Assembly (NCBI GenBank): GCA_033296885.1
Contig: MU863952.1
Span: forward strand, 62,001-126,000
Direction: 5' to 3'
Origin: Triangularia verruculosa
Taxonomy: Eukaryota > Ascomycota > Sordariomycetes > Sordariales > Podosporaceae
Length of the DNA: 64,000 nucleotides
Below, piece by piece: positions 24,001 to 34,749 of the stretch (position 1 is the stretch's first letter; each line of letters opens with the position of its first letter). The position numbers and the translations under genes are program-made. The notes beneath the pieces are model-generated. The model was not told the DNA's origin and did no database searches. It was given only the letters and a program-made list of their open reading frames with translations.

Positions 24001-25608
24001 CTTTTGAGTATAATCTGCATGTGTTTGGACCTCTCTATTCGGGTTGACAGTTCGTCCAGGTCCTCTTTGGGGTCGTCCAAGTCCTCTTTGTGGTCGTCAA
24101 GTCCCTGGAGTTGATCAACCACATCATCATCAGGTTCTGAGGCGTCGCCCTCGGTGGCGCACCACATGGCCATTTTGTCTTCAAGAGACATCCCTTCCTG
24201 GGGGTCGTTGGCCCTAATGCACTCAAACTCGTCATCGTCTTCGACTTTGTAAACAAAGGAGTATAACATGCCGGCGATTTCACTACAGCGTCCGAGGTCA
24301 GCTTGCCTGAGTAATAGCAGGCCCCGTCAATCGAATGGTAGAATGAAAACTCTGCTTACCGGTGGCGCCCATATACAAAGTACATTATGCGTGGGCTTTG
24401 CTGATGAGGATCCAGGTGACCCAGGCGGACTGCAAATCCCTTGACAAGGCCTGGGAGGGCCTGAGAGAAAGACTCCCGGTTTTCGGGAAGGGCTTGACCT
24501 TGAATTTGTCGATAGATAGAGCTGCAGACGTCCTCAATATGCTCCCGGGCAACGTCGGGGGCTGTTTCGGTTGCTGCAGAGAATATCGTCATAGCATCCT
24601 GGTTCCTAGTCGCCTGTGGGCCATCCACAGCATCTTCCTCTGCGCTGACGATGTTGGGCGGTTGGTGAATGGCGGGCCGGGGTGCTGAAGCGTATCCAGA
24701 GTCAGTGAGTGAGTTGCAGGCATCCCGATCATTTTCATCCTTGAGGACTTGAATAGCGTGCGAAGTGATCGCTGCTCTGTCGACGATCTCGGTGGGAGAC
24801 ACATCAGCGACATAGGTCAGATGATTCACTGGTGGAAAAAAACCAAGATCCCAAGCAGGTTCGATGTCGCCCCATTCACCCTCAGGCATAAAGGCGAAAC
24901 CTGGCGAAACAAAACATAGCAAGAAAGGGTAGAGATCCTGAATTGCGTTCAAACCATGGACCATAGAGAGATGCTGGGCAAGCCTTTGTGGAATTGACCA
25001 CAGCTTGGGATTGGTTGCACATGCGTCAAGATGGCACTGGTATATAGAAAAGCTTTTGATGGGGATGTCATGGAAATACAGGTTGTGGCAGTCGAGATCA
25101 GCGCGGCTCCTGAATCCAGACATGGCCTGCGGGCAGCCAGTTGTATCGCAGACAAAAACCATGTCATGCCTCACATGATTCCTGCTGTCATCACGGCATT
25201 AGTAAGAAGCGGGATATTGAAAAGAATGGTTCAAAAGTCCTACTCCAGGTCGCATCCTGAATTGAGTACAGGTAGGGAAGAGCGACGGGATGGTCCCGTT
25301 GTGCGAGAACTGAAGCCTGAGGCTGCAGGCCCTAGTAGATGATTGTAATTATCGCTCGCCTGGAATCTGTTGGCCAAGGCATTGGACACGCGATTTGAGT
25401 CCCCAGGCTCCTTGTTCTTGGGGAAACGGCCTCGGTGAGGTTCCTGGCGGTAGTAGGGAAACGTAGGTCCGGTAACTGAGGGAGGCTGTTGGTCGAAACT
25501 AAGGAGTTCCAAGTCGCCGGCTGTAGTCAAGCTCTGCGGCAGATCGAGCATATGTGCCTGGTCGATATCGCGCTCGCGGTGAGGTCTGTGATATCCGTAG
25601 TTCGCCAT
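21070..25608 (-). CDS. Large C2H2 zinc-finger protein of unknown function
   Basis: Four exons, 25608-25244, 25184-24360, 24282-23594 and 23531-21070 (introns of 59, 77 and 62 nt), all joining in frame to about 1446 aa. The N-terminus has two C-x4-C-x15-H-x4-H fingers (about residues 130-200), preceded by RNHVRHDM. The middle is acidic. The C-terminal third has the fungal motif ACPFWKLEP...HRKC, RVKQHLERKHHP and YCERC-x2-VF, a C2H2 module often found in uncharacterised and incompatibility-associated fungal proteins (family knowledge). The first acceptor is a tandem CAGCAG, so splice variants differing by one residue are possible. A DNA/RNA or protein-binding role is plausible but not shown. 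I joined exons because each single frame alone lacks a start or a stop in the expected place. Confidence 0.78.
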
Positions 25609-26598
25609 ATTGATCGGACCGACGGAATTCCAACTTCTATGGTGCCGCGTGTATGGAACATGTCATGATCAGACTCTAGATAGGAGGGACATTTTGGGGA
25701 GGGGTCAATTGGTCTGCAACGCATGCTGTGCCATAGATTTAGTCTCCTATTTGTTGAGATCAACAAGGCTTGGGCACAATGGTGCTGGGGATGTGTGATT
25801 GGTACGGGTGTTTCCGCATCAAGAAATCAATTCAAAAAAAGTATTTCTCCATACTCTCAAAGCCTGACCTGAACAGAGATGAAGACACGGAAAGCCGTAT
25901 CGCCACAACTCCGTTAGGTAGTCTGATATGCCATCTGCCAGAATCAACAGGCATGTGAATTGTCTAGGATAGATGCCAGGATCAGTCGGCAGGATCCGGT
26001 GGGAGTTACGGTGGGATTTCACTTTATCTTCCCACCAAAAAGTGCCCAATGGCACGTTGCACTTGACAGCTCCTTCCCAGGCCTCTGATTCGGCCGGCAT
26101 TTGTGCTACTTTGGCGCCTACTAGCAAGGTCGGCTGCTAGCGTCACGGGTCTTGAAGACAGGATGGCGGGTGATTGGTCACTGAGACCTCCCGCGGCCAA
26201 TTGATGGCACCAAGCAGAGCTCCTTCCATAAAAGCCACCCAAGAGCCGAGAAAAAGGTTCAGGGGACGGGATTAAAACAGTAGGTGCCATTGGAGCCGTG
26301 GAAAAAGCAGCCACATGTTGACGATCGAATCAGTGTATGGCTCCAAATTCAAGACAATGCTCAACCCTGGAGCCCTTCAGGGGTCATTCATCCCCTCCGC
26401 CAACGGAGCAGGGCGTGATTCACTATGGGGAGCTGATATAAAACAACTCACTTCATCCCATCCATCATGACTGCTCCTGGTGCTCTGCTCCTCATGATCA
26501 TGATCTGGTAAGGCCGGGGTCCTTTCTTTTCTATTTCTTGTCCCCTCTAGTCACTCTTTTCGACCTTCCCAGCTTGCCAGATCTGCATCACCCTCACC
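25609..26598. promoter_or_regulatory. divergent promoter region, C2H2 gene / PI-PLC gene
   Basis: 990 bp between divergent starts, without coding evidence. Contains the TATA box of the PI-PLC gene. Confidence 0.5.
26437..26443 (+). promoter_or_regulatory. TATA box of PI-PLC-like gene
   Basis: TATAAAA, 156 nt upstream of the ATG at 26599, with a pyrimidine-rich leader between. Confidence 0.6.
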
Positions 26599-28380
26599 AT
26601 GAGAATCTTCCACTCGTTGGCCTTCGTGGCCAGCTTCGCCGGCTTGTTGGTGAATGCTCAAGATGCATGCAAGCCCCAAGACCGCACTTTCAGCACCGAG
26701 CAGACGCCAGCTGGTAACTACCAGCCCTCTGCTGTCTTCATGAACCCAGCATCCGGCCTCGCGAGCAGCAAGTTCTACATCACGGTCGTGAACTTGACTC
26801 CCCATCGTATCAAGCTCGACAACACCCACTCATACCAGATGGACACCTTCGACTTCGGCGACGTCCCCCAGGGCAGAAGCAGACAAAACACGGTTAAGTA
26901 CCGCAATAGAATTGCTACTCAAGACGATGCTGGGGAGGCTTACTACAGCATCGACGGCACCGACAAGAAGTTCGCGCTTCGTCTCAAGGGGACCGGTCCT
27001 ACCGTTGACCAGCGGTCCGTCACTCTTGACCTCTCTGGAATGAACCTCGGTCAACGGGTGTACAAGTTCCCCGGTGGTGAGAGTTCTGTCAGTTTAGTCA
27101 TAACCGGCAGCGCCAAATACGGCTTCTATGCCTCCATCCGCCATGACAGAGGTGGTTGGATGCGTTGGATATACAACACCATCAAGGACAGGCCCATCAG
27201 GCATCTCTTCCTCCCCGGCACCCACGACTCGGGCATGTCCAAGATCACCAATAAAATCACCTCCATCGGCAACTCCTTCAACACCCAAAACCAGGGCATC
27301 AACATCTACGACCAGCTCCGCGCCGGCTCCCGCTGGTTCGACCTCCGCATCGGCTCCGTCCACGACAACGACAACTCGGCCCGGAACCTGGGCTTCCACA
27401 CCCTCCACGTCAACGACGAAACCGCCTCCCTCTGCATCGGCAACTCGGGCGAATCCCTCGACGAAATCATCTCGGAAATCAACCTCTTCACCCGCGAAAA
27501 CCCCGGCGAGATCGTCTTCTTCAGCCTCCGCTACCTCATCGGCCGCTACGAGTTCCCCGACCGCGGCCCCATATACTGGAACGACCAGCTCTGGAGCGAC
27601 TTCCTCTCCAAAATCCGGGGCGTCAACAACCGCTGCCCCAACCTCGACACCTCGGTCCCCTTCCAGAACCAGCCAGCCTCTTACTTTATGGACCGAAACG
27701 ACGGCAGGGGTTGCGTCATCTTTCTGCTTAACGGTCAGAATTTACGAGATGTGCCTAAAGAGGCTGTCGGTGACGGGCTGTACGCGCAGAACCGGATCGG
27801 GATCAAGGATCACTGGTCCAACATGCAGAATGCCGATGCTTTGGTGCCCGATCAGATCAACAATTTCAAGAATCTCAATCGCGGCGGGGACGGGGATTTT
27901 AGTCAGGTGCACATTTCCCAGTGGCTTTCCACGCCAGATGCTCTGGCGTCGACGGCGTACGGTCTGCAGGCGTTTGCCATACAGCAGGTCAACCCGACTT
28001 TGTACTGGGCTGGTGTGGCTGGGATGAGTCCCGAGTCGTGGCCAAACGTCCTGATGGTGGACTATATTGGTGTCCAGCAGAGAGACCAAACGAGCTGGAA
28101 CACACTCAGCGCCGAGATGTACTGGCTGGGGATTGGGATGAACTTGTATGTCATTAGCGAAAACTGCAATGTGAACAAGTGGAGGAGCCCGTTGATCAAG
28201 GCGAGGGAGCTGGAGCTGGCAGGAGGGGAGGAGTGGAATGGGATTATCTACCCCAACGGGACAATGGTCGATCACCCGCCCCCTGAGCTTCACCCGGGCC
28301 ACGCAAGTGTCCTACGGAATGGCACGATCTTTTTGAACGGGACGGTTCTGGAGACGACGGTCCCGAATCCTTGGATGTAA
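26599..28380 (+). CDS. Secreted PI-PLC X-domain protein
   Basis: Single exon of 593 aa with a signal peptide (residues 1-20, ending LLVNA-Q). Residues about 40-170 form a beta-rich domain of unknown type. From about 190 a phosphatidylinositol-specific phospholipase C X-like TIM barrel follows: LPGTHDSGM with His209, then R-x-FDLR and the second His in FHTLHV (267/270). These match the two catalytic His of the bacterial-type, calcium-independent class. The C-terminus has several N-glycosylation sequons (PNGTM, RNGT, LNGT). The expected reaction is cleavage of PI or GPI head groups to cyclic inositol phosphate, outside the cell. Codon use in the barrel core is markedly C-ending compared with the flanks. 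Confidence 0.9.
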   Translation: MRIFHSLAFVASFAGLLVNAQDACKPQDRTFSTEQTPAGNYQPSAVFMNPASGLASSKFYITVVNLTPHRIKLDNTHSYQMDTFDFGDVPQGRSRQNTVKYRNRIATQDDAGEAYYSIDGTDKKFALRLKGTGPTVDQRSVTLDLSGMNLGQRVYKFPGGESSVSLVITGSAKYGFYASIRHDRGGWMRWIYNTIKDRPIRHLFLPGTHDSGMSKITNKITSIGNSFNTQNQGINIYDQLRAGSRWFDLRIGSVHDNDNSARNLGFHTLHVNDETASLCIGNSGESLDEIISEINLFTRENPGEIVFFSLRYLIGRYEFPDRGPIYWNDQLWSDFLSKIRGVNNRCPNLDTSVPFQNQPASYFMDRNDGRGCVIFLLNGQNLRDVPKEAVGDGLYAQNRIGIKDHWSNMQNADALVPDQINNFKNLNRGGDGDFSQVHISQWLSTPDALASTAYGLQAFAIQQVNPTLYWAGVAGMSPESWPNVLMVDYIGVQQRDQTSWNTLSAEMYWLGIGMNLYVISENCNVNKWRSPLIKARELELAGGEEWNGIIYPNGTMVDHPPPELHPGHASVLRNGTIFLNGTVLETTVPNPWM

Positions 28381-28778
28381 TATCTGGTATGTGCGGGCGT
28401 TTGGTTGCAATGGATACCCGGATGATAGATGCTGCTAGGTCGGACAATCTAGCATAGCCTGGCTTTAATTACATGAGAATTCTCCTTGTTGGAGAAGCCC
28501 AAAGCTCCTGGACCTTTGTCGTGTGGAATTGTCGGTGATCACTCATTTGAGAAGCTAAATTGGCTATCAAGTAGTTAACGGAAAGCTTCCTGTGCTTCAT
28601 CGTTGGCTGCTGGCTGCCACATTAGCGAAACATATCAGGTGGAGAAGACGAGTGCAAAAGAGGTAAAACAGGCCAGTATTAATAGTCAAGAGTAGTCTAA
28701 GCCCATGGCCCGAATGTATGCCCCTCTCTTCTGATCAACTCTAATGCCCCCCATATCAATGCCAGAAACCTTCCCATC
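28381..28778. other. convergent intergenic
   Basis: 3' flanks of the PI-PLC gene (plus) and the small disordered protein gene (minus). Nothing else seen. Confidence 0.5.
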
Positions 28779-29402
28779 TCAAATCTCCACACCCGGCTTC
28801 CTCTCCTCCCTCCCGCCCCGCCCATCCACATCCTCCCCCCTCTCCCTCATCCTCCTAATCTGCTCCCTCTCCACCTCCTGCAGCGCCTTCTTCCTCTCCA
28901 AACTCCCCTCCTCCCCCCACAAGCTCACCTCCCCTCTCACCCGCCCATGCGGCCCGCCACTCGTGTTCCTACCACGTCTCGCGCGCTCAACCGCATCAGC
29001 CACCTCGCCCTCGCCGTACGTCTCCATCTTGCCTTGTGCATCCTCGTTCTCGTTCTGCAGCGTCTCCTGCCCCTCGCCCTCGTAACGGGTCGCTCGTCTC
29101 TCCCGGGCCGAGGTCGGTTTTCCGCCGTGGATGCCCGCGGTGGGGTTGCCAGAGGGCTGGTTGTAGGGGTTGCGGCGGCAGGAGAGGTAGTCGGTGCCTG
29201 GGGAGTTGGCTGTGGGGGAGGCGGTTGCGAGGGGGGTGTCGCCTACGGCGAACTCGGAGAGGTTGCGGGTCATGGGGTTGGGGAGGTGCATTGGGGCAGC
29301 AGCACTGGCGGCGGGGTTGGCGTTGGTGCTGTAGGCTTCTGACTTGGGGGGCTGGGGAGGCACAGTGGCCGAGGGGGACTGGCCTGATGTTGGGTGTGAC
29401 AT
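28779..29402 (-). CDS. Conserved-looking disordered protein, 207 aa
   Basis: Start ATG at 29402, single exon. Low-complexity Ser/Pro/Ala N-terminus. The central part is strongly charged, with the run SARERRATRYEGEGQETLQN and a GKMETYGEGEVAD motif that I associate with an uncharacterised ascomycete protein family. The C-terminus is Arg/Glu-rich, probably an alpha-helix (about residues 165-195). No signal peptide or TM segment is seen. The frame stays open far upstream (to 29627), but the 29402 ATG is chosen because the preceding sequence is not conserved in character. Function unknown. Confidence 0.68.
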   Translation of the reverse strand: MSHPTSGQSPSATVPPQPPKSEAYSTNANPAASAAAPMHLPNPMTRNLSEFAVGDTPLATASPTANSPGTDYLSCRRNPYNQPSGNPTAGIHGGKPTSARERRATRYEGEGQETLQNENEDAQGKMETYGEGEVADAVERARRGRNTSGGPHGRVRGEVSLWGEEGSLERKKALQEVEREQIRRMRERGEDVDGRGGREERKPGVEI

Positions 29403-30421
29403 GGTTTGTTGGTGATTTGCCGTTGGTTTAGTGGTGATTCCGTCGGGAAGGGTGTAAGTGATTTGGAGGTTTTTGGTATGTTGGGAGATGATTTGGCAGG
29501 CAGCAAGAGGATAAGATGAAGAAGTTACCGTATTAAAAGGCGAGGTCTGCCAATGACGTAACGGACCCTTTATGCAAACCGCCGGTGGTGACGGTTGAGG
29601 CTTGTTGAAGTGACACAAAGTAAACAACGGTGGTGCAAGCGGGCCGGTGCCAAATCCTATCGCGTACTCTTGGCGTAGACTCTCTTTTGCCGCTTTGGGC
29701 GCGAGGGCAACCGAGTGAGGAGGGAGAGCTACCTACTACATATACTGGTGATCAGTTGGAGAAGATGTTCGATAGCAGTGACGTCACAGCCGACTTTTTG
29801 TTTGATGCCAACACATCCACTATGGACCTCTTATCTGCCGAATGACATCCCCACGTCGTTCAAGAACCCACGTTCGGAAAACCCATCAATAGGAGTCACA
29901 CTGGAGGGAGGGTTGTTTACCCATGGTGGCATCTGTGATCTCGATCCCCACTCCTCACGATCCACAGAGATGGACGCGATTAAGTTGCGCTGGACGTTTC
30001 CTAGCGCAATCCATGTTGCTGGAACCAGATGACTTCATGTCAGGGCTGTGGTAAAGACCCTTTGACCGATCACCTTAGCGTTGGATTTTCTGGTAGACAC
30101 ATACAGCATAACAGATACATTGCAAGCCCATCTTTTATGGTATCCTCTCAGACTAAATGTTAGATAAACGTAAATCTTACAGGCCCAGCTATCAGGAGCC
30201 TTTCACCATTACAAAAATAAGTCGCGACGTTGAAGAGGATAAGCCAAAAGGGTATTCTTCTAACTGCAGATGTAGCTATCCTAGACCAATCAAGACAGCT
30301 GGCCGAAAAGAAATTCCAAAATGTCGACTCCCAAGATGGTATGTACATACATCCATGCTATGCAATGCATTCCCTCCCTCTATTGATAATTCCACGCTCT
30401 AACTACCCATACTCAGAAAAC
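29403..30421. other. intergenic, no gene supported
   Basis: Only short frames. It contains the upstream region of the 207-aa protein gene and the 3' flank of the GH17 gene. Confidence 0.5.
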
Positions 30422-31642
30422 TTAGAAGAGAGCAAAGACACCGGCAACAAGAGCCAGGCCGGCAATAGTGACAGCCGACAGGCCCTTGCCGAGGGAAGCA
30501 CCACCCTCGACGACATCATCCTGGTTGGAGGCAGCGGAATCGGTGCCGGTCTCAGTAGAGTCGGAATCGGAGTCGGTGCTGTCACCAGCGCCGGCACCAC
30601 CGGTGGAAGAGCTGCCAGGGGCGCTCACGCTAGTCTGGGAGCCAGTGGCGCTGGGCGACGAGGTAGAGGCGGTTCCAGTGGGGGTGTCGAAGGTGGTGGG
30701 GCAGGTGAGGTCAAAGAGAGGCTTGGTGGAGAGATTCTTGGTGATGGCAAACTGCATCTTGTTGTCGGGGTTGGAGTCACGGAGGTTGTACCAGAAAGTG
30801 GGGACCTTGCCGAAGAGCTTGCGGCAGCCGACCTCTTGCCAGTAGTACTTGGCATTGGCGACGGTGGCCTCGGCCTCGTCCCAGGTAGGGCCGGAAGCGG
30901 GCCAGCCGGTCTCAGTGATCCAGATGGGCTTGTCACCAACGGCGGCAGCAACGGCATCGAACGCACGGTCGAAAAGCTTGCCCGAGTTCTTGATGTGGTT
31001 GCCCTTGCCGTTCTCGTAGTAGGGGTACTCGTCAACACCAACCCAGTCAAGGGCATCCACGACGGCCTTGTTGGTGGCGTTGGTGTAGGCATCCCAGGTG
31101 TCGACGTGTCCAATGGGAACCTTGGCCAGAGCGGTGCCGGCGACGGACTTCTTATAATCGTTGATGAACTTGATCAGGACGTCGGGGCCAGCACCAACGC
31201 CCGCCTCGTTCTTGACACCAGTCTCGGAGATGCGGTACAGATCCTCGCTGCCGATGGACATGCCGATGACAAGGTCGGTGAAGGACTTGCCATACTTATC
31301 GATGGCCTTCTTCAAGGCGCTGAGCTCGTTGGCAATGCTGTCGGTACCTGAGGTCCAGACACCGAGCAGGATCTTGGTCTTGGTCTCGACAGCGGCCTCG
31401 AAAGCCGAGATGGGGTCGTCCTTGGAGTAGGCCTGGATGTTGGTGTACAAACGCACAGCGTTGAATGTTCCAGGGGCGTTCTCAAGGTTCTGAGAAGTCT
31501 TGAACTCCTGGAGGAAGTCGGACTTGAACTTTGCCGAGTGGTCGGCCTTGGTGGATCCGGAGTTGAAGCCGAGATAGTTCTCGGCCGAAACGCTCGAGGC
31601 AAGGATACCGGCCACGGCCGCGAAAGTTGTGGTAGCACGCAT
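30422..31642 (-). CDS. eglC: GPI-anchored glucan endo-1,3-beta-glucosidase, GH17
   Basis: Single exon, 406 aa. A signal peptide (1-20, ending SSVSA) leads into a GH17 barrel. The proton donor is Glu133 in IGSED and the nucleophile is Glu244 in ITETGWP; GVDEYPYY also fits the family. After residue about 320 comes a Ser/Thr/Gly/Asp-rich linker, then a hydrophobic end (ATIAGLALVAGVFALF type) expected for GPI attachment. It acts on cell-wall beta-1,3-glucan during growth or remodelling. The symbol follows the Aspergillus family name and is by similarity of architecture. A long frame on the opposite strand here is a codon-bias shadow. Confidence 0.93.
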   Translation of the reverse strand: MRATTTFAAVAGILASSVSAENYLGFNSGSTKADHSAKFKSDFLQEFKTSQNLENAPGTFNAVRLYTNIQAYSKDDPISAFEAAVETKTKILLGVWTSGTDSIANELSALKKAIDKYGKSFTDLVIGMSIGSEDLYRISETGVKNEAGVGAGPDVLIKFINDYKKSVAGTALAKVPIGHVDTWDAYTNATNKAVVDALDWVGVDEYPYYENGKGNHIKNSGKLFDRAFDAVAAAVGDKPIWITETGWPASGPTWDEAEATVANAKYYWQEVGCRKLFGKVPTFWYNLRDSNPDNKMQFAITKNLSTKPLFDLTCPTTFDTPTGTASTSSPSATGSQTSVSAPGSSSTGGAGAGDSTDSDSDSTETGTDSAASNQDDVVEGGASLGKGLSAVTIAGLALVAGVFALF

Positions 31643-33038
31643 GATGATGGATAGATGTATCTGTAGGTAGCTGGCGGTAAGCTGGAAGACGGCGATGTCC
31701 TCGGGGTTTTAAATGTTGTGAGGTTGTGGCAAAGTCGCGAGTAGAGCAAAAAAGTATCGAGTTTGGCAATTGCGTCACACGAGAAGACTGTTAAACAGCA
31801 AAAGTCGGTTGTGAGAGAGTGTCAGAAGAGTGCGAAAAACGATAGGCCCGGTGTTGGGAGCGAGTGTGGGCGTCTCGGGAGACGGTTGGATGAGCAAAGG
31901 AATGGAGGAGGAAGGAGGAAAGGAGGTGTGACGGTGAAGGTTGTGAGATGTCTTGAAGAAAGAGGAACGAGACGTCAGCTGGGTCGCGAAATTATTATTA
32001 TGGGCTGGACAGACGCCACGGCCACACAGCAGCCCTGTCTGGCTGCCCCTGGCCGGTGCTGCTGCTGCATGCTGCAGGTCCACGTCCAATGCCAGGGCGG
32101 CTGAGCACAGCCCCAAGAGCTCATCTCATCTCTTGGCTGGTGCCGATCGACAGGATTCCCCGTTCTGCCCAGGCACAACATGCACTGATCTTGCACTAGG
32201 GACCATCCAGCACATGTCACCATCAGACGGTATCTTTCTAATGTCAGTTTTTTTTTTTATATAGGACAATCGAGTCACTCGAGTCCATTGTTGCAGCAGC
32301 ACGAGCAACACAACACAACGCCGTGGCCCGATTGCCCGGTGGCCGTTTAAATTCCAATCCACACAGTCCCCGTATTCTCGTATCCGCGTGTTCCGGGAAT
32401 TGGTGGCAACTGGCAAGCCTGCAAGGCCTGTTGGTCAAAGGCTCAAAGGTGTGGTTCCCCTGAAAAAAGGGGCTCCACTTTTGGAAAACCTGGAACCCGC
32501 TGCTGGAATTCCAGAGCCGGAGCTATCCAGAAACTACCCCGCCCGTCGCCCCTTTTATAGACATCCCAAGATTCCCAACGGCCTCTTCCCTGGCGGCTGT
32601 GGAGAGCACGCAGAAACAACATTTGATGATCGTAACTGGAAGTGGTCTTTTGGTGCGTTTCATAGCGCACACTTTTCCACCCTTCTTTTTTTTGTGGCCT
32701 CGGTCCTGCCGCCTGTCACTTGACACGTCTGGCATTTGTCATGTCAGTCAGTCGTGTTTGGCTCAACGTGACACAAGCGCTCCCTACACTTAAAAAGGGT
32801 CAACGAAGGGATGAGAATAGGACGAACACTTGCGGTGAGCATTTGTGACATGGTCTGTCATCCGTAACAGCTGGTGGATTCTGTTCCGGGGGCACCGGTG
32901 AACGTGGGAATCTCGGTAACACGGCGACCGAAACCACCGGCCTGGTCGGCTCCGGCTCAACCTTAACAATTTTTGGTGCACCTGCCACGTCCTGGACAAA
33001 AAAGCCGATACTACAAAGTAGGAATATAGTATTCAAAG
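31643..33038. promoter_or_regulatory. upstream region of GH17 gene, otherwise empty
   Basis: A TTTAAAA element (minus strand, 31707-31713) lies about 65 nt upstream of the GH17 start. Beyond it is 1.3 kb with only short frames, including a T-run near 32250-32262. No domain-bearing frame is visible on either strand. Confidence 0.5.
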
Positions 33039-33157
33039 ATAATTAATAAGCCATAAAAGATAGTTAACAGACCTTAAAAGATAGTTAATATGCCTTAGAA
33101 TTTATTGAGAACACCTTAGAAGATAGTAATAAGCCCGAAGAAGATAGTTGATGGGCT
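33039..33157. repeat. 21-bp minisatellite, about 5.5 copies
   Basis: Units start at 33039, 33060, 33081, 33102, 33123 and 33144, each exactly 21 nt apart, with consensus close to ATAGTTAATA-GCCTTAAAAG. The sequence is AT-rich. Just after the array, at 33164-33176, there is an inverted partial copy (ACTATTTTTAAGG), so the region can form a hairpin. Every frame on the plus strand is broken by stops; it is not obviously coding. Confidence 0.85.
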
Positions 33158-33682
33158 TTTTCTACTATTTTTAAGGTGTAATCCTAACTTGCAGTACCAA
33201 TTATTTTGTCCACGGCGTGCCTGCCCACCGCATGGTCGGGCCGACTGGCTCCGGTTGAACAGGATTGGGCCAGACCATGAAGTCTCCAAAACCTACATCT
33301 TTTGAACCACAGGGAGTCGGCTACGGTTGCCGGCGTGTTCACTTGATGCCGTGATGGAAACTCGGGGTTAAGCCTCTCGAGGTTGTAGGCGAACATGTCA
33401 AAGCTGATGCAGACTTTGGCTGGATATTGACATGCATCGCGATTAGGAAGGGAAGCCTCCACTAACCCGCGATTCCAGTTTAGCAATACGATGAAGTTGC
33501 GACCCAACACCTTCATCTCTGCTCGGTATACCTGATACATATTGATATCGGTTGACAAAATAGTCTAACGGGATCCATTCTGCTAGCTTGGTTTGGCATA
33601 GCTTCACTTGCACTTAAATCCACCAATTTCGGCTGAGTTGATTTTCCAACTCCATTCACCGCTGACGTCTGTGACAACCTAG
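33158..33682. other. intergenic with unrecognised minus-strand frame
   Basis: A 124-aa minus frame (33184-33558) has no start-to-stop gene structure or domain I recognise and may be a fragment. Not called as a gene. Confidence 0.4.
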
Positions 33683-33837
33683 CGACAACAAGATTCATTT
33701 CAAGCCATAGACTCTGAAGAGGAATCCGAGAGTGATTGCGAGGAAGAGAAAACACAGGACGTTGGTGTCTGTCACAGATGTAACAAGGCTTGGGTCAGAG
33801 GTTTCGACGCTGATGCAGAGTGTCGCTTTCGTTCTGG
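33683..33837 (+). pseudogene. orphan half of a CHORD-like module
   Basis: After an in-frame stop at 33680-33682 the frame reads an acidic stretch (DSEEESESDCEEE) followed by VCHRCNKAW...ECRFRSG, ending in a GTAAGC donor. This is the first half of the Cys/His module found in the four genes downstream: C-x2-C, a 12-residue spacer, C-x-F. Arg replaces the conserved His. The second half (YP-x-GF, CC, GC, H) is absent. The donor sits at the same codon phase as in the intact genes. Best read as a remnant of an additional upstream copy. Confidence 0.6.
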
Positions 33838-33988
33838 TAAGCTTAGTTCTGGTTAACTGGGAGATAGGGGGCCCCGGGAAATTTGCAATCACACTCGACA
33901 AACGGATTTGCTTCCGTGTGTATGTTTAGATAGCGAGGCTTTCCACTTCCACCCAAACCACCCAAGCCGGTTCCCCTCCATCTACACT

Positions 33989-34749
33989 ATGGCGACGAAC
34001 TCGAAGAGGCTAGAATTCCTTTTCAACGCCCCTGAGCAGCATCTGCGCGATGCAGTTTATGCTCTATGTAATAATGATGAGGTAGTCTGTATTCGACTCG
34101 TCAGGCATCTCGAAAACCTTCAAAAGCGGCGTCCACTTCAAGCTCCCACCACCACCTCCGCCTCCACTTCCACGCTTGGCCGCGTGTCTATTTCTGCTCC
34201 TGTCCGGGTTTCTCGTTTCTGTTCGACCTACCGCCTCTTCGCGGGCTCCTGCTCCTGCTCCTGCTCCGCCCAAGCCCACAGTTGTACATGATTACTACGA
34301 ATGTGTCCAATGCGACGCCAGCTTTTTCGTCTTAGAGCAGCAACCAAATGAATGCCGATATCATTCTGGTGAGCACCCTGAATGCTCATTTGAATTTTAG
34401 ACAAGAATGCTGATTATGCTGCTCACATGAAGGCGAGCTGGAGTGCGATTGGGAAGCCGGGGAGTGGGAGGACTGGGACTCTGACGCAGGGGGACCGCGC
34501 GATGATGAGAGAAACAAAGAGACATACCCTGCTGGCTTTAGATATACTTGCTGTGACAAAGAAGGTGGCAGGTCGGGCTGTAGGCTTGATTATCATCGGG
34601 CCAGAGACCCTACACAGCCAATCTATCGCAAGATCTCAGACATGGAGGCCGCAGTGAACAGGAAACGTGAGCGGGAGCTTTCAAGCTATTCAGCCTGTCA
34701 GTCTGAGCGGTTTAGTAGGTTAAAAAGCAAGCGTGTCAGAGTTCAATAG
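33989..34749 (+). CDS. tandem family copy A: helical module plus one CHORD-like module
   Basis: First of four tandem paralogues. The N-terminal 40 aa carry the family motif AP-x2-HLR with LCNNDE. One Cys/His module follows: CVQCDASFF, C-x-YHSG, then after an intron (34369-34432) a W-rich segment, YPAGF, CC and SGC. The final G-x-H is altered to DYH. The C-terminus is basic. Between the helical module and CVQC the frame changes; an intron at 34215-34281 (67 nt, GTTTCT...CACAG) restores it and gives about 209 aa, but a frameshift is an alternative. The expected role (zinc-binding, protein interaction) comes only from resemblance to CHORD. Spacing to copy B is 449 bp. Confidence 0.6.

Noticed and set aside
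27128..28027. 299-aa Ser/Thr/Pro-rich plus frame inside the PI-PLC gene
   Set aside because: Overlapping frame produced by C-rich codons of the real gene.
30230..31351. 373-aa plus-strand open frame
   Set aside because: It is antisense to the GH17 gene; the Gly/Val-rich translation is the shadow of C-ending codons in that gene.
33184..33558. 124-aa minus-strand frame left of the tandem array
   Set aside because: No domain I recognise and no relation to the array family; could be a fragment but unsupported.
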